From positions 216,373 through 280,372 of the forward strand of contig NZ_JABEND010000006.1 of NCBI RefSeq assembly GCF_013002705.1: DNA of 64,000 bases. The letters are read 5' to 3'. Below are positions 16,914 to 26,365 of this stretch, piece after piece. This DNA is from Nakamurella aerolata. Lineage in GTDB: Bacteria > Actinomycetota > Actinomycetes > Mycobacteriales > Nakamurellaceae. Below the pieces are notes generated by a model. It did no database searches. It saw only the letters and a program-made list of their open reading frames with translations, and was not told the DNA's origin. Numbering within the stretch: position 1 is the first letter of the stretch; each line of letters opens with the position of its first letter. The translations under genes were made by a program, and so were the position numbers.

Positions 16914-17195
16914 ATGGTGCGTCTTCCCCTCAGCCAGGAGCAACGGGACTACGGCCGCCGCCTCGGCGCGCTGCTGCGGGAGGCCCGCGGCGATCGTTCG
17001 CTGCCGGACGTCGCCGTCGCCGCCGGCCTGTCCGCCGAGACGCTGCGCAAGATCGAGACCGGGCGCATCGTGACGCCGTCGTTCACCGTGGTCGCCGGCC
17101 TGTGCCGCGAACTCGAGTTGTCGCTGGACGAGCTGGCGCGGACGCTCACCGCACCGTGCGACGAGCTGGCGGTCGAGCAACGACCGGCAGGTTGA
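16914..17195 (+). CDS. XRE-family helix-turn-helix regulator
   Basis: 93 residues, essentially a single HTH domain: YGRRLGALLREARGDRSLPD, then VAVAAGLSAETLRKIETGR as the recognition unit. It has no ligand domain. ATG 16914 lies only three bases after the second operator with no room for a Shine-Dalgarno, and TACTAT is placed for transcription to begin at the ATG. Expected to repress itself and the divergent methionine aminopeptidase gene. Confidence 0.88.
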   Translation: MVRLPLSQEQRDYGRRLGALLREARGDRSLPDVAVAAGLSAETLRKIETGRIVTPSFTVVAGLCRELELSLDELARTLTAPCDELAVEQRPAG

Positions 17196-17317
17196 CCCGG
17201 AACGGCCGAACGTCCGCCGAGAGCGGTGCTCCGCCCGCACCGGCGTCAGCGCGACAACGGCCGGCATCTCCCCAACCGGCGCGATCGGGCCGGGCCTGCC
17301 ACGAGCACAACCGTTCC

Positions 17318-17363
17318 GGTACGCCACAACCGTTCCAGCAGACTGCAACGGTTGTGACGTACC
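17318..17363. terminator. Long hairpin between convergent xre and DEAD-box genes
   Basis: 17-base arms (GGTACGCCACAACCGTT and its complement, one mismatch) around a 12-base loop, in the 250-base gap between two convergent genes. There is no T-run. A further copy of CACAACCGTTCC lies just left. Best read as a bidirectional terminator; an operator or small structured RNA cannot be excluded. The rest of the gap shows nothing. Confidence 0.6.
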
Positions 17364-17445
17364 AATTCAGCTGTGCTGGTGGTCAGATCGGGCACCCGGC
17401 TTGGCTGCCGCACGGGCTCACCACGCCTGACCCCGCCGTCGCGGG

Positions 17446-19137
17446 TCAGCGGCCGCGACCGGCGCCCGACTGCGAGGAGTAGACCGTGCGGGCACTGCGG
17501 CCGCCCGACGAGCGATTACTGGCCGCGCGAGCACCGGAAGGGCGAGCGCCGCCCGAGTGAGCACCGGTCGAGCGGGCACCGCCACGACCCTGTGCCGGTG
17601 CGGCCGACTCGGCGCCGCGGCGCCGGCGAGCGTTCGTCGCTCCGCGTTCGGCCGGACGCTGACCGCTGCCGGCGCGAACGTCGGCCGGCTGGGCGCCGCG
17701 GGTGCGCGAGTTGCCCTGTTGACCGGACGCGGCGGCCGGGCCCCGGGACCGGCGGCGGCGGCGCGGCCGGTCCGAATCGGCGGCAGTGGCCGGACGCCCG
17801 TCGGCCTGGTGCTGTCCCCGTGCGCTGCGGCCGCGACCGCCAGCGCCCCGTCCTCGCCCACCGGCACTGCGCGCACCGCCGGTGTTGTCCGTGGAAGCGG
17901 ACGCCGAACTCGACGCTGCTGCGGCCGCCGCCGTGGACGTCCGTGCCGCGGGGGCGGAGCTGACCCGGGCGCGCTCGCCCGGTGCCAGCTCGGCGAGCAG
18001 CGGGTGCCGCGGGTTGACGGCGGTGGTGGTGGCGGTGATGCCGGCCTTACGGGTCAGGTCGCGGACGTCCTTGACCTGTTCATCGGTCATCAAGGTGACG
18101 ACGGTGCCGTCGGCGCCGGCCCGGGCGGTGCGGCCGGACCGGTGCAGGTAGGCCTTGTGCTCCACCGGCGGATCGGCGTGGATCACCAGGGCAACGTCGT
18201 CGACGTGGATACCGCGGGCGGCGATGTCGGTGGCCACCAACGTCTTTGCCGCGCCGGAGTGGAAGTCGTCGAGGTTCCGGGTGCGAGCGCCCTGCGACAG
18301 GTTGCCGTGCAGTTCCACCGCGGGAACACCGGCGGCGTTCAGCTGGCGGGCAAACTTCTTGGCGCGGTGCTTGGTCCTGGCGAACACCACGGTGCGACCG
18401 GGAGCCGAGGTCAGGTCGACCAAGACCGGCAGATGCTCGTCGGTACGCACCTGCAGTACGTGGTGCCGCATGGTGCCCACCGGAGAGGTGGCCGGGTCGG
18501 CATGATGGGTGACCGGGTTGCTCAAGAAGCGCTTCACCAGCACGTCGACCCCGGCATCGAGGGTTGCCGAGAACAGCAGCCGCTGACCGGTTTTCGGGGT
18601 GTTGTCCATGATCCGCCGCACGCCGGGCAGGAACCCGAGGTCGGCCATGTGGTCGGCTTCGTCCAGGACGGTGATCTGCACCGCCGACAGGTCGACGTAA
18701 CCCTGCCGCATCAGGTCCTCCAGCCGGCCGGGGCAGGCGACGAGAACGTCGACACCGCGCCGCATACCGTCGATCTGCGGGCCGGCGCCGACGCCACCGA
18801 AGATCGTCTGGTGGGTGAGCCCGAGCGCGGCCGCCAGCGGCTGCATGGCCGCGACGATCTGGCTGACCAGCTCGCGGGTGGGCGCCAAGATCAGCGCACG
18901 CGCCTGTTTCGGCGCCCTGCGATGCGGCTGAGCCGCCAGCCGGGTGAGCACCGGCAGCAGGAAGGCATACGTCTTGCCGGATCCGGTGCGGCCGCGGCCG
19001 AGCACGTCGCGGCCGGCAAGCGAATCCGGAAGAGTGGCAGCCTGAATCGGGGTTGGTTGGGTGATTCCGTTGCGGCGCAACACATCTACCAGTGCTGCGG
19101 GCAGGTCGAAACCAGCGAAATCAGTGTCTGAGGACAC
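17446..19137 (-). CDS. DEAD-box RNA helicase with Arg/Gly-rich tail
   Basis: About 563 residues. Q motif region FDLPAALVDVLRRNGITQPTPIQ, Walker A GRTGSGKT, PTRELVSQI, DEAD, SAT in LFSATL, and HRSGRTARAG: a complete RecA-like helicase core over about the first 375 residues. The last 190 residues are low-complexity Arg/Gly/Ser/Ala (for example GGRGRGAGGRGRSARG), as in RNA-binding tails of RhlE-like helicases. Likely acts in RNA decay, ribosome assembly or cold adaptation. I chose GTG 19137 because the Q motif follows directly; an ATG at 19209 is in frame and cannot be excluded. Confidence 0.92.
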   Translation of the reverse strand: MSSDTDFAGFDLPAALVDVLRRNGITQPTPIQAATLPDSLAGRDVLGRGRTGSGKTYAFLLPVLTRLAAQPHRRAPKQARALILAPTRELVSQIVAAMQPLAAALGLTHQTIFGGVGAGPQIDGMRRGVDVLVACPGRLEDLMRQGYVDLSAVQITVLDEADHMADLGFLPGVRRIMDNTPKTGQRLLFSATLDAGVDVLVKRFLSNPVTHHADPATSPVGTMRHHVLQVRTDEHLPVLVDLTSAPGRTVVFARTKHRAKKFARQLNAAGVPAVELHGNLSQGARTRNLDDFHSGAAKTLVATDIAARGIHVDDVALVIHADPPVEHKAYLHRSGRTARAGADGTVVTLMTDEQVKDVRDLTRKAGITATTTAVNPRHPLLAELAPGERARVSSAPAARTSTAAAAAASSSASASTDNTGGARSAGGRGRGAGGRGRSARGQHQADGRPATAADSDRPRRRRRSRGPAAASGQQGNSRTRGAQPADVRAGSGQRPAERGATNARRRRGAESAAPAQGRGGARSTGAHSGGARPSGARAASNRSSGGRSARTVYSSQSGAGRGR

Positions 19138-19344
19138 GGGTGGGTACGTCCAATCACGTCGTTGGGGTGTTTCGCCCGGCGCGAGTCTCAGCAGATCGGC
19201 GCTGCGCATCGATCCGGGGATCAAGGCAGTCGATCGGTAGCAGAACGAGAAGCCGTACTCGCGGCGCAAGAGCTGACAACACCGAAAGAATGCGGGCCCG
19301 AGGCGAAACTGGGCGAGCCCGATGCACCAAGTCTACCCGAACGA

Positions 19345-20184
19345 CTACATCTCTTCGTGAGTGTCAGGGTCGCCGCCGAAGAGCCTGCCGTCCGGACGGC
19401 CGAGCGCGGAGATGGCGGCGACCTCGCCGTCGGTGAGCTGGAACGAGAAGATGTCGATGTTGCTGGCCTGCCGTTGCGGGTCGGCCGACTTGGGGATCGG
19501 GATGGAGCCGATCTGGTACTGCCAGCGCAGGATCACCTGTGCCGGGTCGACGCCGAGACGTTGCGCCGGCGCCACGACGGCAGGCTCGGTGAACGGCGCC
19601 TGACGTTTACCCAGCGGACTCCACGATTCGGTCTGGATGCCGAGGGTGTGGTGCACCTCCAGCATGCCGATCTGCGGGAAGTATGGGTGCAGTTCGATCT
19701 GGTTGACGGCCGGCACCACCCCGGATTCGTGCATCACCGTGCGCAGGTGCCGTTCGGTGAAGTTGGAGACGCCGATGGAACGCACCAGACCGTCCCGCTG
19801 CAGCTGTACCAGCGCCTTCCAGGCCTCGACGTACTTGCCGATCCGCGGGTTGGGCCAGTGGATCAGTTGCAGGTCCAGATAGTCGGTGCCGAGCCGCTGC
19901 AGCGAGCCGCGTACCGACGCGATCGCCTCGTCGTAGCCGTGGTCGCGGCCGGGAATCTTGCTGGTGAGCTGAATCTGGTCGCGGGGAATCCCGCTGCGCC
20001 GCACCGCTTCTCCCACCGCCTGCTCGTTGCCGTAGTTCACCGCGGTGTCGAGCAGCCGGTACCCGGCCCGCAGTGCACTGGTGACGGCCTCGACCCCCTC
20101 GGAACCGTCCAGCGGGTAGGTGCCGAACCCGATCGCGGGCAGCACATTGCCGTCGTTCAGCGTGCGGGTGGGGATCTCCGTCAT
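19345..20184 (-). CDS. Aldo/keto reductase
   Basis: 279 residues, a TIM-barrel NADPH oxidoreductase. The catalytic tetrad is visible as Asp46 (LLDTA), Tyr51 (NYGNE), Lys76 (LTSK) and His109 (LIHWP); IPIPKSADPQRQASN binds the nucleotide. It resembles 2,5-diketo-gluconate reductase-type proteins; substrate unknown. TAGCGT lies six bases upstream of the ATG (20191-20196, minus strand), indicating its own leaderless promoter although the lipoate ligase gene ends only 52 bases upstream. Confidence 0.92.
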   Translation of the reverse strand: MTEIPTRTLNDGNVLPAIGFGTYPLDGSEGVEAVTSALRAGYRLLDTAVNYGNEQAVGEAVRRSGIPRDQIQLTSKIPGRDHGYDEAIASVRGSLQRLGTDYLDLQLIHWPNPRIGKYVEAWKALVQLQRDGLVRSIGVSNFTERHLRTVMHESGVVPAVNQIELHPYFPQIGMLEVHHTLGIQTESWSPLGKRQAPFTEPAVVAPAQRLGVDPAQVILRWQYQIGSIPIPKSADPQRQASNIDIFSFQLTDGEVAAISALGRPDGRLFGGDPDTHEEM

Positions 20185-20236
20185 GGGCTCACGCTAACGG
20201 CTGTGCCACGAAACAGCACGGCAACAGCAGGCCCGA

Positions 20237-21346
20237 TCACGGCACCCGGTGCGTCCATTCGCTGCGGCCGAACTTATCGGCCACCAACCGTTCGGCGGCG
20301 GCCAGCTCGTCCCGGGTGTAGCCGGCGTCGCGAGTGGCGTACCGGCGCCGGAACGAGTCGGCGAACGAGTCGAGGATGGCGGCGCGGGCCATGCCGGTCT
20401 GCGACCGCATCGGGTCCACCCGCTTGTTGGCCGACGTGGTGCCCTTGTCGCTCATCTTCTCCCGGCCGATGCGCAGCACTTCCAGCATCTTGTCGGCGTC
20501 GATGTCGTACGCCATGGTGACGTGGTGCAGCACCACTCCGGGATAGCGCTTCTGCGCCGCCCCGGCGATTTTGCCCTTGTCCGAGGCAATGTCGTTGAGC
20601 GGCAAGTATTTTGCGTTCACCCCCACGTCGGCCAGCGCGGCGATCACCCACTCGTCGAGAAAGGCGTACGAGCGCTCGAAGCTGAGTCCTTCCACCAGCG
20701 ATGTCGGTACCGCCAGCGAGTAGGTGATGCAGTTGCCCGGCTCCATGAACATGGCGCCGCCGCCGGAGATCCGGCGCACCACGTCGATGTCGTGCTTGGC
20801 GGCACCGTCCGGGTCAATCTCGTTGCGGTAACTCTGGAACGAGCCGATCACCACCAACGGCGAGTCCCAGTCCCAGAAGCGCAGGGTGGGCGGGCGGGTA
20901 CCCGCGGCCACCTCCTTGGCGATCACCTCGTCCAGCGCCACGTGCAGCACCGGCGCCAGCACCGTCGCCGGCACCACGTCGAAGGTGTGGTCATCCCACC
21001 CGGTGGCGTGCCCAAGGGCGCGGCGCACCGCGATGCCGACCGCCTCCGGGTTGAAGCCGATCATCTGCACGCCGGGACGCAGTGCGCCGGTGATGGCCTG
21101 CGCCAGCTGGTCGGCGCCGGCCGAGGTCGGCATGCCGGTCAGCGCGGCGTCGATGTCCTCGAGCGCCTCGTCCGGCTCCAGAAAGAAGTCGCCGGACAAG
21201 CTCACCCTGGCCAGCCGGCCACCCCGGGCGGCGACGTCGACGGCGACCAGTTTGCCTGCCGGCACCTTGTACTCGCCGTGGTAGTCGCCGTCGGCCACCT
21301 CCGGTTTGACGCCGGGATCAACGCCGCCAACACTCAGCTCGCTCAT
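20237..21346 (-). CDS. Lipoate-protein ligase A family protein with N-terminal accessory domain
   Basis: About 369 residues. Residues 15-100 (HGEYKVPAGKLVAVDVAA, SLSGDFFLEPDEAL) resemble the LplA accessory (C-terminal) domain, here placed first. The catalytic biotin/lipoyl ligase domain follows, with RRISGGGAMFMEPGNCITYS and the catalytic lysine region DKGKIAGAAQKR. It should attach lipoate to dehydrogenase E2 or GcvH proteins. The order is inverted relative to E. coli LplA but occurs in actinobacteria. ATG 21346 is chosen since the conserved domain starts nearby; a GTG at 21388 is an alternative. Confidence 0.87.
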   Translation of the reverse strand: MSELSVGGVDPGVKPEVADGDYHGEYKVPAGKLVAVDVAARGGRLARVSLSGDFFLEPDEALEDIDAALTGMPTSAGADQLAQAITGALRPGVQMIGFNPEAVGIAVRRALGHATGWDDHTFDVVPATVLAPVLHVALDEVIAKEVAAGTRPPTLRFWDWDSPLVVIGSFQSYRNEIDPDGAAKHDIDVVRRISGGGAMFMEPGNCITYSLAVPTSLVEGLSFERSYAFLDEWVIAALADVGVNAKYLPLNDIASDKGKIAGAAQKRYPGVVLHHVTMAYDIDADKMLEVLRIGREKMSDKGTTSANKRVDPMRSQTGMARAAILDSFADSFRRRYATRDAGYTRDELAAAERLVADKFGRSEWTHRVP

Positions 21347-21410
21347 GTGTGGTGCAACCCCGCCGCGGCGATTTTCGTTCCCCGGCACCGGGATCTGCCC
21401 GGCCGCCGAC

Positions 21411-23424
21411 TCAGGTGTTGCCCACGGCGATGGCGAACACGTGCATGCCGCTGTTGCCCGGCAACGTCACCGCCACCAGTTCCTTGCCGGCCGCCACATG
21501 GACGGTCGAGGAGAACAGCTTGTAGTCGGTGGTGGTGTTGGCCAGGCCCTGTTGGGTGTAGCGGCCCTTGCTGGTCGCGGCCAACGTCGCGTCGTAAGGA
21601 TTGGTGTTGGTGCAGCACCAGTTCGGGTAGCCGGCCTCGCCGGTGCTGGTGGTGCCGTCGCTGTAGTGCAGCGTCACCTGACCGCCTGCGCCGTTGCCGC
21701 CGATGCCGGTGCCCAGCAGCCCCAGGGTGTTCCCGCTACCGCTGACGGAAATGGTCTGCCCTGCTGCCGGGACGTTGTCGGCGGCGGCAGGCGGTACCGC
21801 CGGCCAGGTGTACTGCAGCCCGTCGGCGGCGACCGGCTCACCCGGCTGCACGCCGGCGGCCGCCAACTGCTCGGCGGCCAGGCTGTTGCCGCTGCCGTCC
21901 AGGTTGCCGCCGGAGTAGCTGCCCGCATCTGTCACACCGTTGTTGCTGTAGGCCTGCGCCAGATCGGCGTAGGGAACGGTGAACTCCGCGCTGACATCGG
22001 TGCGGTACCGCGAGCCGCCCGCGGTGTAGTCGGCCTGTGCGGTCAGCGTTATCCGCTGCGGTTTCAGCCCGGCCGCGAGTTTCACCGGTACCTGCACCGT
22101 GGCCGACGCTCCGGGGGCGATGGGGGTCGGGAAGGTCACCGGCTCGGCGGTGACGCCGGCGGTGGCGGTGGTGACGGTGGCGGTCGCGGCAGTCACCTCG
22201 GCGCCGGTGCTGTTGGTGAAGGTGACGGGCACCCGAACCGTGGTGCCGGCGGCGGCCAGCTTGGGCACGTCCATGCTGACCCTCGCCTGCGAATAGTCGG
22301 GGTCGGCGACCACCGCGGACGCGCCGTCGAGCACCACCGTTGCGTTGCTGCCGGTCGGCACCGCCGGGGTCTTCACCATGGCGACGCCGGTCGCGGTGTT
22401 GTAGAACCAGCCGGTGACGGCCCGCTTGAAGGCGGCTTCGGTTGCGGCCTTGCGCAGCGGCTGGCCGCCGACGGGTGACGGTGCTGGGCGCTGCCGGACT
22501 GTGCACCGTCAGGTCGTAGCTGCGCCGGCTGGGCTGTCCGTCGTACTTCCCTTGCGCCGCACCGATGTTCACGGTCACTGTGCCCCGGCCCGCCTCGGGC
22601 GCCTGCACGGTGAATTGCTGAGTGGCGGACTTTCCGGCGGCAAAGGCGCGGGTGACGCCGTCGTCCTCGTACAGCGAGAACTCGCCCTTGCCCTTGGGAT
22701 ACACGTCCAGCGTCAGCCGAGAGGTGTCGCGGGTCTGCCACGACGTTGTGCCCTCCGGCCACATCGGCACCACCGCGCCGCCGCGGACGAACAGCGGCAG
22801 CTTGTCCAGCGGCGCGTGATAACCGTCGATGGTGGTCGGACCGGTGTAGGTGCGGCCCGTCCAGTAGTCGACCCAGGTGCCCTTGGGCAGGTAGATGCCG
22901 TTGCGCACCTCGGTGTCGGAGTACACCGGAGCCACCAGAAAGTCCTTGCCGGACAAGAACTCGTACTTGGCCTTGTCGCTCGCCGCGACCGGATCGTCCG
23001 GGTACTCCAGGTACAGCGGGCGTACCTGCCCGACGCCTGTCGTCGCGGCCTGCCGGCTGTAGCTGTAGCTGTAGGGCAGCAGCCGTTCTTTCAGCAGCAG
23101 ATACTTCTTGTTGATGGCGGTGTACGGCTCCCCGTACCGCCACGGCTGTTTGTCGGACTCGGCCCAACCATCCATCGTCATGGTGGTGGGCAGGAACGCC
23201 TTCCACTGCAGGTCACGAACGTAGGTCTGGGCCGAACCGCCGAAGATGCCGTCGACATCACCGGTGTTGTAGGCGATCCCCGACATGGTCGAGGCGGCGT
23301 AGGTGGGAATCTGCCAGCGGATGTAGTCCCACGAGCCGGCCTGATCGCCGGACCACAGCACCGCACACCGTTGCGCTCCGGCCCACGAGTTCGGTTGGTA
23401 GACAAATTTGATGGCGTCCAGCAC
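21411..23424 (-). pseudogene. GH31 glycosidase, 5'-truncated and frameshifted
   Basis: The C-terminal half of a family 31 alpha-glycosidase. The frame opens abruptly at the junction with AIKFVYQPNSWAGAQR and keeps the acid/base region (LWSGDQAGSWDY), barrel end and beta-domains (GIYLPKGTWVDYWTG, GEFSLYEDDG), but the part with the catalytic nucleophile is missing. Near 22473-22475 an extra base in a C/G run (ACCCGTC for ACCGTC) shifts the frame; the continuation (GGQPLRKAATEAAFKRAV) runs on with NEW3-like and jelly-roll modules to stop 21411. It cannot make an active enzyme as it stands. The 5' loss coincides exactly with the 5' loss of the sugar-binding protein on its right. Confidence 0.85.
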
Positions 23425-23699
23425 AGGGTGCCGCCACCGGCATCGAGCAGGCCGGCAAGAAGGGCACGGCGAAGGTGGTCGGTTTCGACGCGGGACCTGA
23501 CCAGATCGCGGCGTTGAAGGCCGGCACGGTGCAGGCGCTGGTCGCCCAGCAGCCGGAGACCATCGGGGTGGACGCCGTGCAGCAGGCGGTGCTCGCGCTT
23601 GACGGCGGAACGGTGACGCCGGACATCCAGACCGGGTTCTCGATCATCACCCCGGAGAACGTCGACGCCACCACCGCTGCCTACAAGTCGCAGTGCTGA
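23424..23699 (+). pseudogene. C-terminal remnant of a sugar ABC-transporter binding protein
   Basis: 92 codons with no start: GAATGIEQAGKKGTAKVVGF, then AALKAGTVQALVAQQPETIG and a normal ending with TGA 23697-23699. This is the last third of a type-1 periplasmic binding protein (ribose/xylose type). Signal peptide and first lobe are absent. It begins where the GH31 remnant ends, in divergent orientation, as expected if one deletion removed the shared promoter and both 5' halves. Confidence 0.8.
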
Positions 23700-23722
23700 G
23701 CCGCTGACGGATGGCCGATTGA

Positions 23723-23760
23723 CCGGCGCCGGCGCTGTTATGCACCGGCGCCGGCGCCGG
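23723..23760. terminator. GC hairpin between convergent genes
   Basis: A 13-base perfect stem (CCGGCGCCGGCGC and complement) with a 12-base loop, between the binding-protein remnant and the convergent SDR gene. No T-tract. Probably a bidirectional terminator. Confidence 0.55.
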
Positions 23761-23783
23761 TGTGCACCGGCCGGGCCACGGGC

Positions 23784-24533
23784 CTACCAGCGGATGGGAC
23801 CGCTGGCGTCCACAAAGGTTCCGGAGGCGGCGCCGGCCGGCGCGGTGGCTGCGCGGACGACCACCTCGGCGGCCTGTTCCGGCGCCAGCGGGGCGTCCTT
23901 GTTGGCCGGCGTGAGGTCCGTCCTGACAAAGCCGGGGCAGACCGACGTCACCACAATGCCGGTGTCGGACAACAGCTTTGCCAGGCTGATGGTCAGGCTG
24001 TTCAGTCCGGCCTTCGCGGCCTGGTAGGCCGGAACCGTCATGGCATAGAACGGCGCGGCCGGATCGTCCTGCTCGGCGAGCGAGCCCATCCGGGTGGAAA
24101 CGTTGACGATCCGGGCCGCCGGGCTGTTCCGCAGCAATGGCAGCAGCGCGTCGGTCACGTACATCGGACCGGCAAGGTTCACCGCCAGGGTCTGCCGCAC
24201 CGCGCCCGGGTCGGCCAGCGGCGCCCGCGGCGCGGTGGCCTCGGGTACCGCACCGGCGTTGTTGATCAACACGTCGACGGCCGGGTAGCGGTCGGCGACC
24301 GCATCGGCCAACTGTGCCACCGCTTCTGGGTCGGCAACGTCGACCGCGATTCCGGTGGCCTCGGCGCCCCTGGCACGTAGCCGCGCGGCGACAGCGTCGG
24401 CGGCGGCCGGCGTTTGCGCCGTCCCGACAACCGCGAATCCAAGGTCGGCCAGCCGGTCGGCAACCGCCGCGCCGATGCCCCGGCTTGCTCCGGTCACCAC
24501 GGAGACCCTGGTTGGTTCTGATTCTTGCGACAT
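23784..24533 (-). CDS. Short-chain dehydrogenase/reductase
   Basis: 249 residues of the classical SDR fold: TGASRGIG (14-21) for NADPH, the VLINNAGA motif, an active site with a Ser in NVSTRMG and YQAAK, and a C-terminal PGFVRTDL. AGGAG lies seven bases upstream of ATG 24533. Substrate unknown. It is divergent from an XRE regulator 206 bases away, which may control it. Confidence 0.92.
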   Translation of the reverse strand: MSQESEPTRVSVVTGASRGIGAAVADRLADLGFAVVGTAQTPAAADAVAARLRARGAEATGIAVDVADPEAVAQLADAVADRYPAVDVLINNAGAVPEATAPRAPLADPGAVRQTLAVNLAGPMYVTDALLPLLRNSPAARIVNVSTRMGSLAEQDDPAAPFYAMTVPAYQAAKAGLNSLTISLAKLLSDTGIVVTSVCPGFVRTDLTPANKDAPLAPEQAAEVVVRAATAPAGAASGTFVDASGPIRW

Positions 24534-24739
24534 CTCAGCACTCCTGGTGATGGTGGCGGTGATGCTTGCGCCGAGCTTTCCGCTGCGCGGCAACGGTTTC
24601 AGTGTTGCCGAGGCCGGCGGTCCGGCGCTGGCGGGTATCGGACCGGGCGTTGCGCCGGCGCCGCCGGAGCCCGACCAGCCGCGCGAACCCTGGCGCGAAA
24701 TGTGCGCGCCGACAGCAACTACCGGTTACGTTGGCAGCT

Positions 24740-25612
24740 ATGTCGGAAATCCGGCCGGGTGGAGACCTGTTGCGGCAGCGACGAAGGGCCGCCGGCTTGT
24801 CACAGCAACAGCTGGCTGCCGTCGCCGGTGTCAGCGTGCGCACGGTACGCAACCTGGAGAACGGCAGCCACAGCACCAGACCGTTCCCGGCCACCATCGC
24901 CGCGCTGGGCGACGCGCTCCGCATGTCGCTGGAGGAACGGGCGGCGCTGCTCGACAGCTGGAATGCCGCCAACAGCAGCAAGAGTTTTGCCGATCTCGAC
25001 CTGCGGCTGGCCGTCATCATCGACGCGCTGCGCGCCTCCGGCGTCGCCAACAACGCCGACTACCGGGTGCTGCATCGCACCCGACGGATCAAGATCGGTA
25101 GCGACCGCACCATTTTGTGGCAGACCGAAGAACAGCTGGTGGTCGCCAACAACGACGGAGTGCAGCGGCTGTTCATGCTGTTTCCGTCCGACCCGTCGTT
25201 CGATCCGGCCGACATGGCGTTCAGCGAGGTCGAGTCGTGCGGTCTTGATCAGCGACTGGTACAAGACGTTCTTGTGGTCGAGATCGATCTGGGGCAACCG
25301 TTGGCAACCGGCGAGCAGCGATTCATGTCGTTCCGCGCCGACACCCATCGGCCGGGGCCACTACAGTCCAGCCGGGGCCGCACCCTGCAGCCGCAACGGG
25401 TCGTCACCTCCGGCTTTCGCCGAGGGGTGGACAGCCTGGTGATCCACGTGCAGTTCGACGGGCCGCGACCGGAAAAGGCCTGGACCCTCGTCCGGCCGGG
25501 CCCTACCGCCACCGACGAATTGACGCCGGTGGAGCTGGACTCCTGGGGCGGCTTGACGATGGCCGGCCAAGACCTGCCACCGGCCACTTACGGCCTGCGC
25601 TGGGAATGGTGA
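24740..25612 (+). CDS. XRE-family regulator with uncharacterised C-terminal domain
   Basis: 290 residues. The N-terminal HTH is clear (LLRQRRRAAGLSQQQLAAVA, VSVRTVRNLENG). The C-terminal ~200 residues are mixed alpha/beta with no motif I can name; they may sense a small molecule. TACGTT (24727-24732) lies seven bases before the ATG with no Shine-Dalgarno, so the transcript is probably leaderless. Divergent from the SDR gene. Confidence 0.85.
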   Translation: MSEIRPGGDLLRQRRRAAGLSQQQLAAVAGVSVRTVRNLENGSHSTRPFPATIAALGDALRMSLEERAALLDSWNAANSSKSFADLDLRLAVIIDALRASGVANNADYRVLHRTRRIKIGSDRTILWQTEEQLVVANNDGVQRLFMLFPSDPSFDPADMAFSEVESCGLDQRLVQDVLVVEIDLGQPLATGEQRFMSFRADTHRPGPLQSSRGRTLQPQRVVTSGFRRGVDSLVIHVQFDGPRPEKAWTLVRPGPTATDELTPVELDSWGGLTMAGQDLPPATYGLRWEW

Positions 25613-25654
25613 ATGTGCCAGCTGCGCGAGCCGCTCACCAGCAGACGTCCGCGC

Positions 25655-26365
25655 TCAGTCCGCGGCCAGCATTCTGAGCAATTCGGCGCGATACTCCTTA
25701 CCCGCCAATACTTTCGAGCCTGCCTCGGCTCCTGAGTCGGCCCCGGATCCAATGCGGAGTTGCAGCGTGCCGAGATAGGCCGCGTAACAGATGCGGGCCC
25801 TGGCTTCGGCGCGGCGCTGCGGCAGACCGCGGCGGCTGAACAACTCTCGCAGATAGTCGATGCGCATCCGATGCACCCGCGCCACCGCGGGCGCCACCTG
25901 GGCATCGTCCACGGCCGACAGCAGCGCCCACTCCAGGGCCGGGACCACGGCGCGGTCCGCCAGCGCCACCGCCAGCAGCGCGGCCAACCGGTCGTTGTCC
26001 GCGTCACTGTCGCCTCCTGCAACGGTCCCGGAATCGGGCCCGGCTACCGGATCCGACCCGGCTCCCGACTCGATCTCAACGATGACGTCGGCGGTGGCGC
26101 GCTCAACCCAGTCGGCAAGCACCGCGTCCAGCAACGCGGCCCGGTCTGTGAAGTGCCAATAGAAGCTGCCCTTGGTAGTACCGAGCCGGACGGCGAGCGG
26201 CTCCACCGCCAGCGCGGCAACGCCGCGCTCGGCGATCATGTTCGCGGCGCCGGCAATCCAGTCGGCGCGGGTCAATCGGCTGCGGTGGCTGGGCGGCACA
26301 CCGTCAACCGTAGCGACCCCAGTGCCCGGACGGCGACGTCGGCCACAGCGCACTCCACTATCCAT
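25655..26365 (-). CDS. TetR-family repressor
   Basis: Up to 236 residues. The TetR DNA-binding domain is clear: LTRADWIAGAANMIAERGVAAL, then LAVRLGTTKGSFYWHFTDRAALLDAV. The ligand domain is all-helical with an acidic Ser/Gly/Asp-rich insertion (GSDPVAGPDSGTVAGGD). I list ATG 26365, which lies inside the palindrome shared with the divergent SRPBCC gene and ten bases after a TACTAT box; GTG 26299 would give a more usual 214 residues. It likely represses itself and the SRPBCC gene. Confidence 0.85.
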   Translation of the reverse strand: MDSGVRCGRRRRPGTGVATVDGVPPSHRSRLTRADWIAGAANMIAERGVAALAVEPLAVRLGTTKGSFYWHFTDRAALLDAVLADWVERATADVIVEIESGAGSDPVAGPDSGTVAGGDSDADNDRLAALLAVALADRAVVPALEWALLSAVDDAQVAPAVARVHRMRIDYLRELFSRRGLPQRRAEARARICYAAYLGTLQLRIGSGADSGAEAGSKVLAGKEYRAELLRMLAAD

